From Anaerolineales bacterium (lineage in GTDB: Bacteria > Chloroflexota > Anaerolineae > UBA7937): DNA of 7,354 nucleotides. Of the stretch, positions 6,561 to 7,354 are shown in pieces. The stretch lies in contig JAUVHF010000074.1 in NCBI GenBank assembly GCA_030593425.1, positions 1-7,354 on the forward strand, in the 5' to 3' direction. The position numbers and the translations under genes were made by a program. Under the pieces are notes generated by a model. It was given only the letters and a program-made list of their open reading frames with translations. It was not told the origin of the DNA and did not search any database. The first letter of the stretch is position 1. Each line of letters opens with the position of its first letter.

Positions 6561-6634
6561 ATTGTACAGACTTTGTCTCTATCAGGCTACTTAACATTCT
6601 GCTACTTATGAGCGAATTTCAAAAAGGAGGAAGG
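6561..6634 (+). promoter_or_regulatory. AT-richer upstream region of the class I/II aminotransferase with an 8-bp direct repeat
   Basis: This stretch is visibly richer in A/T than the rest of the window and must hold any local promoter of the gene at 6635. I could not pair a good -35 with a -10 hexamer. GCTACTTA occurs twice in direct orientation (6586-6593 and 6601-6608), spaced 15 bp start to start. It is either an operator-like site or debris from the neighbouring insertion element. Confidence 0.35.
6625..6630 (+). promoter_or_regulatory. Ribosome binding site of the class I/II aminotransferase
   Basis: AGGAGG lies 4 nt before the ATG at 6635, closer than the 6 nt seen in the operon genes. 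A second in-frame ATG at 6644 would be 13 nt away, which is too far. 6635 is preferred, with 6644 as a weaker option. Confidence 0.7.
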
Positions 6635-7354
6635 ATGAAGCGCATGATCACATTTCGACCGTTCGACATGGAACGCATGATGTCCAAATGGGAGAACGTC
6701 GTCGACTATAACCTCTCGGAGAGTGGTGTTCACCCCATGAGCGTCCGTGAACTTGTTGACGACCCAGCGGTGGTCGAGGAACTACTGACCGCCGGGCTGA
6801 ACTACCCTCAGGCCAACGGCATCATCGAACTGCGGGAGCATATCGCTGCCCTCTATCCCGGCGCAACTCCCGATAACGTTCTGGTCACCGTCGGGTGCGC
6901 GGAGGCCAATCTTATCAGTCTCCAGACTCTTCTCGCGCCGGGGGACGAGATGGCGATGATGCTGCCCAACTACATGCAGATCTGGGGTATCGCCCACAAT
7001 TTCGGCGTGCGGGTCAGGGCCTTTCATCTCAAAGAGGACCGGGGCTGGGCTCCTGACCTGGCCGAGTTGAACGATGTCGTCTCGGAGAGGACGAAACTGA
7101 TCGCCGTCTGCAACCCGGACAACCCCACGGGGTACATCCTTACTGAGGCGGAGATGGACGCCATCGTGGCCGCTGCTGAGCGGGTCGGAGCCTGGCTCCT
7201 GGCCGATGAGGTATACAGCGGTGCAGAGCGGGTGACTGACATCGAGACACCCTCTTTCTGGGGTCGGTATGACAGGGTGCTGGCCATGAACAGCCTGAGC
7301 AAAGCGTACGGCCTACCGGGGCTGCGGATCGGTTGGGTGGTGGGGCCGACCGAC
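6635..7354 (+). CDS. Class I/II PLP-dependent aminotransferase (3' partial)
   Basis: The frame runs open for 240 codons from the ATG to the right edge. It encodes the first 60% or so of a roughly 400-residue fold-type I aminotransferase (Aminotran_1_2). Visible elements are LNYPQANG (55-62, a substrate/cofactor loop like the Y-x-x-x-x-G of the aspartate aminotransferase group), VTVGCAEAN (84-92, cofactor phosphate loop), CNPDNPTG (159-166), LLADEVYSG (188-196) with Asp191 and Tyr194, and NSLSKAYGLPGLRIGW (219-234) with the Schiff-base Lys223 and Arg231. All cofactor residues that should be present so far are present. The N-terminal segment (DYNLSESGVHPMSVREL, 24-40) is not that of typical aspartate or aromatic aminotransferases and recalls a divergent subgroup that includes capreomycidine-synthase-like proteins; that resemblance is weak. 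The substrate is unknown. It lies beyond an insertion-sequence relic and 817 nt from the previous gene, so it probably belongs to a separate unit. Confidence 0.9.
   Translation, partial: MKRMITFRPFDMERMMSKWENVVDYNLSESGVHPMSVRELVDDPAVVEELLTAGLNYPQANGIIELREHIAALYPGATPDNVLVTVGCAEANLISLQTLLAPGDEMAMMLPNYMQIWGIAHNFGVRVRAFHLKEDRGWAPDLAELNDVVSERTKLIAVCNPDNPTGYILTEAEMDAIVAAAERVGAWLLADEVYSGAERVTDIETPSFWGRYDRVLAMNSLSKAYGLPGLRIGWVVGPTD

Noticed and set aside
5925..6590. GTAGCCTG at 5925-5932 and its inverted copy CAGGCTAC at 6583-6590 as terminal inverted repeats of the decayed insertion element
   Set aside because: The position around the transposase relic is attractive, but the match is only 8 bp, neighbouring bases do not align, and the flanking 8 bp (ATCGGTGC and TTAACATT) are not a target duplication.
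6402..6611. Plus-strand 69-codon open frame
   Set aside because: It is antisense to the transposase relic, has no domain and no ribosome binding site.
1..7354. CRISPR array, tRNA, rRNA or tandem-repeat block
   Set aside because: No regularly spaced repeats, tRNA cloverleaf or rRNA-like segments were seen on either strand.

Overview
The window carries most of a bacterial operon for reductive pyrimidine degradation, followed by a small ferritin-like gene, a decayed insertion-sequence remnant and the start of an unrelated-looking aminotransferase gene. All intact genes are on the + strand. GC content looks moderate to slightly high, and AGGAGG-type ribosome binding sites precede the genes. This fits a bacterium with strong Shine-Dalgarno use, possibly a Chloroflexota-like or other environmental lineage. 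The phylum is a guess, and no marker in the window fixes it.

Region 1 (1-5211), catabolic operon. The order is: the 3' end of a PreA-type dihydropyrimidine dehydrogenase subunit (to 854), dihydropyrimidinase (884-2260), a class III aminotransferase (2390-3733) and a CoA-acylating methylmalonate/malonate-semialdehyde dehydrogenase (3763-5211). Read as a pathway, uracil or thymine is reduced to the dihydropyrimidine and its ring is opened to N-carbamoyl-beta-alanine (or N-carbamoyl-beta-aminoisobutyrate). After removal of the carbamoyl group, the beta-amino acid is transaminated to malonate (or methylmalonate) semialdehyde and oxidised to acetyl-CoA (or propionyl-CoA). The decarbamoylating step (beta-ureidopropionase) and the flavoprotein partner PreT are not in the window. 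The PreA gene is cut by the left edge, so both could lie upstream. Two of the three junctions are tight (29 nt each). The dihydropyrimidinase-aminotransferase junction is 129 nt, GC-rich and able to form hairpins, including one that would cover the aminotransferase ribosome binding site.

Region 2 (5212-5817). A 156-nt spacer with several possible hairpins leads to a 149-residue protein with two ferritin/rubrerythrin-like half-repeats. Its predicted diiron ligands look partly lost.

Region 3 (5818-6634). About 0.8 kb has no intact gene. It holds a minus-strand remnant of an IS1595-type transposase (N-terminal part only, zinc-ribbon cysteines mutated), simple hairpins and, next to the following gene, a short direct repeat.

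Region 4 (6635-7354). The first 240 codons of a fold-type I, class I/II PLP aminotransferase run off the right edge. It probably starts a new transcription unit.

Nothing here is clearly a new biological system. The points most worth a second look are the degenerate ferritin-like protein, the structured leader inside the operon and the absent ureidopropionase.
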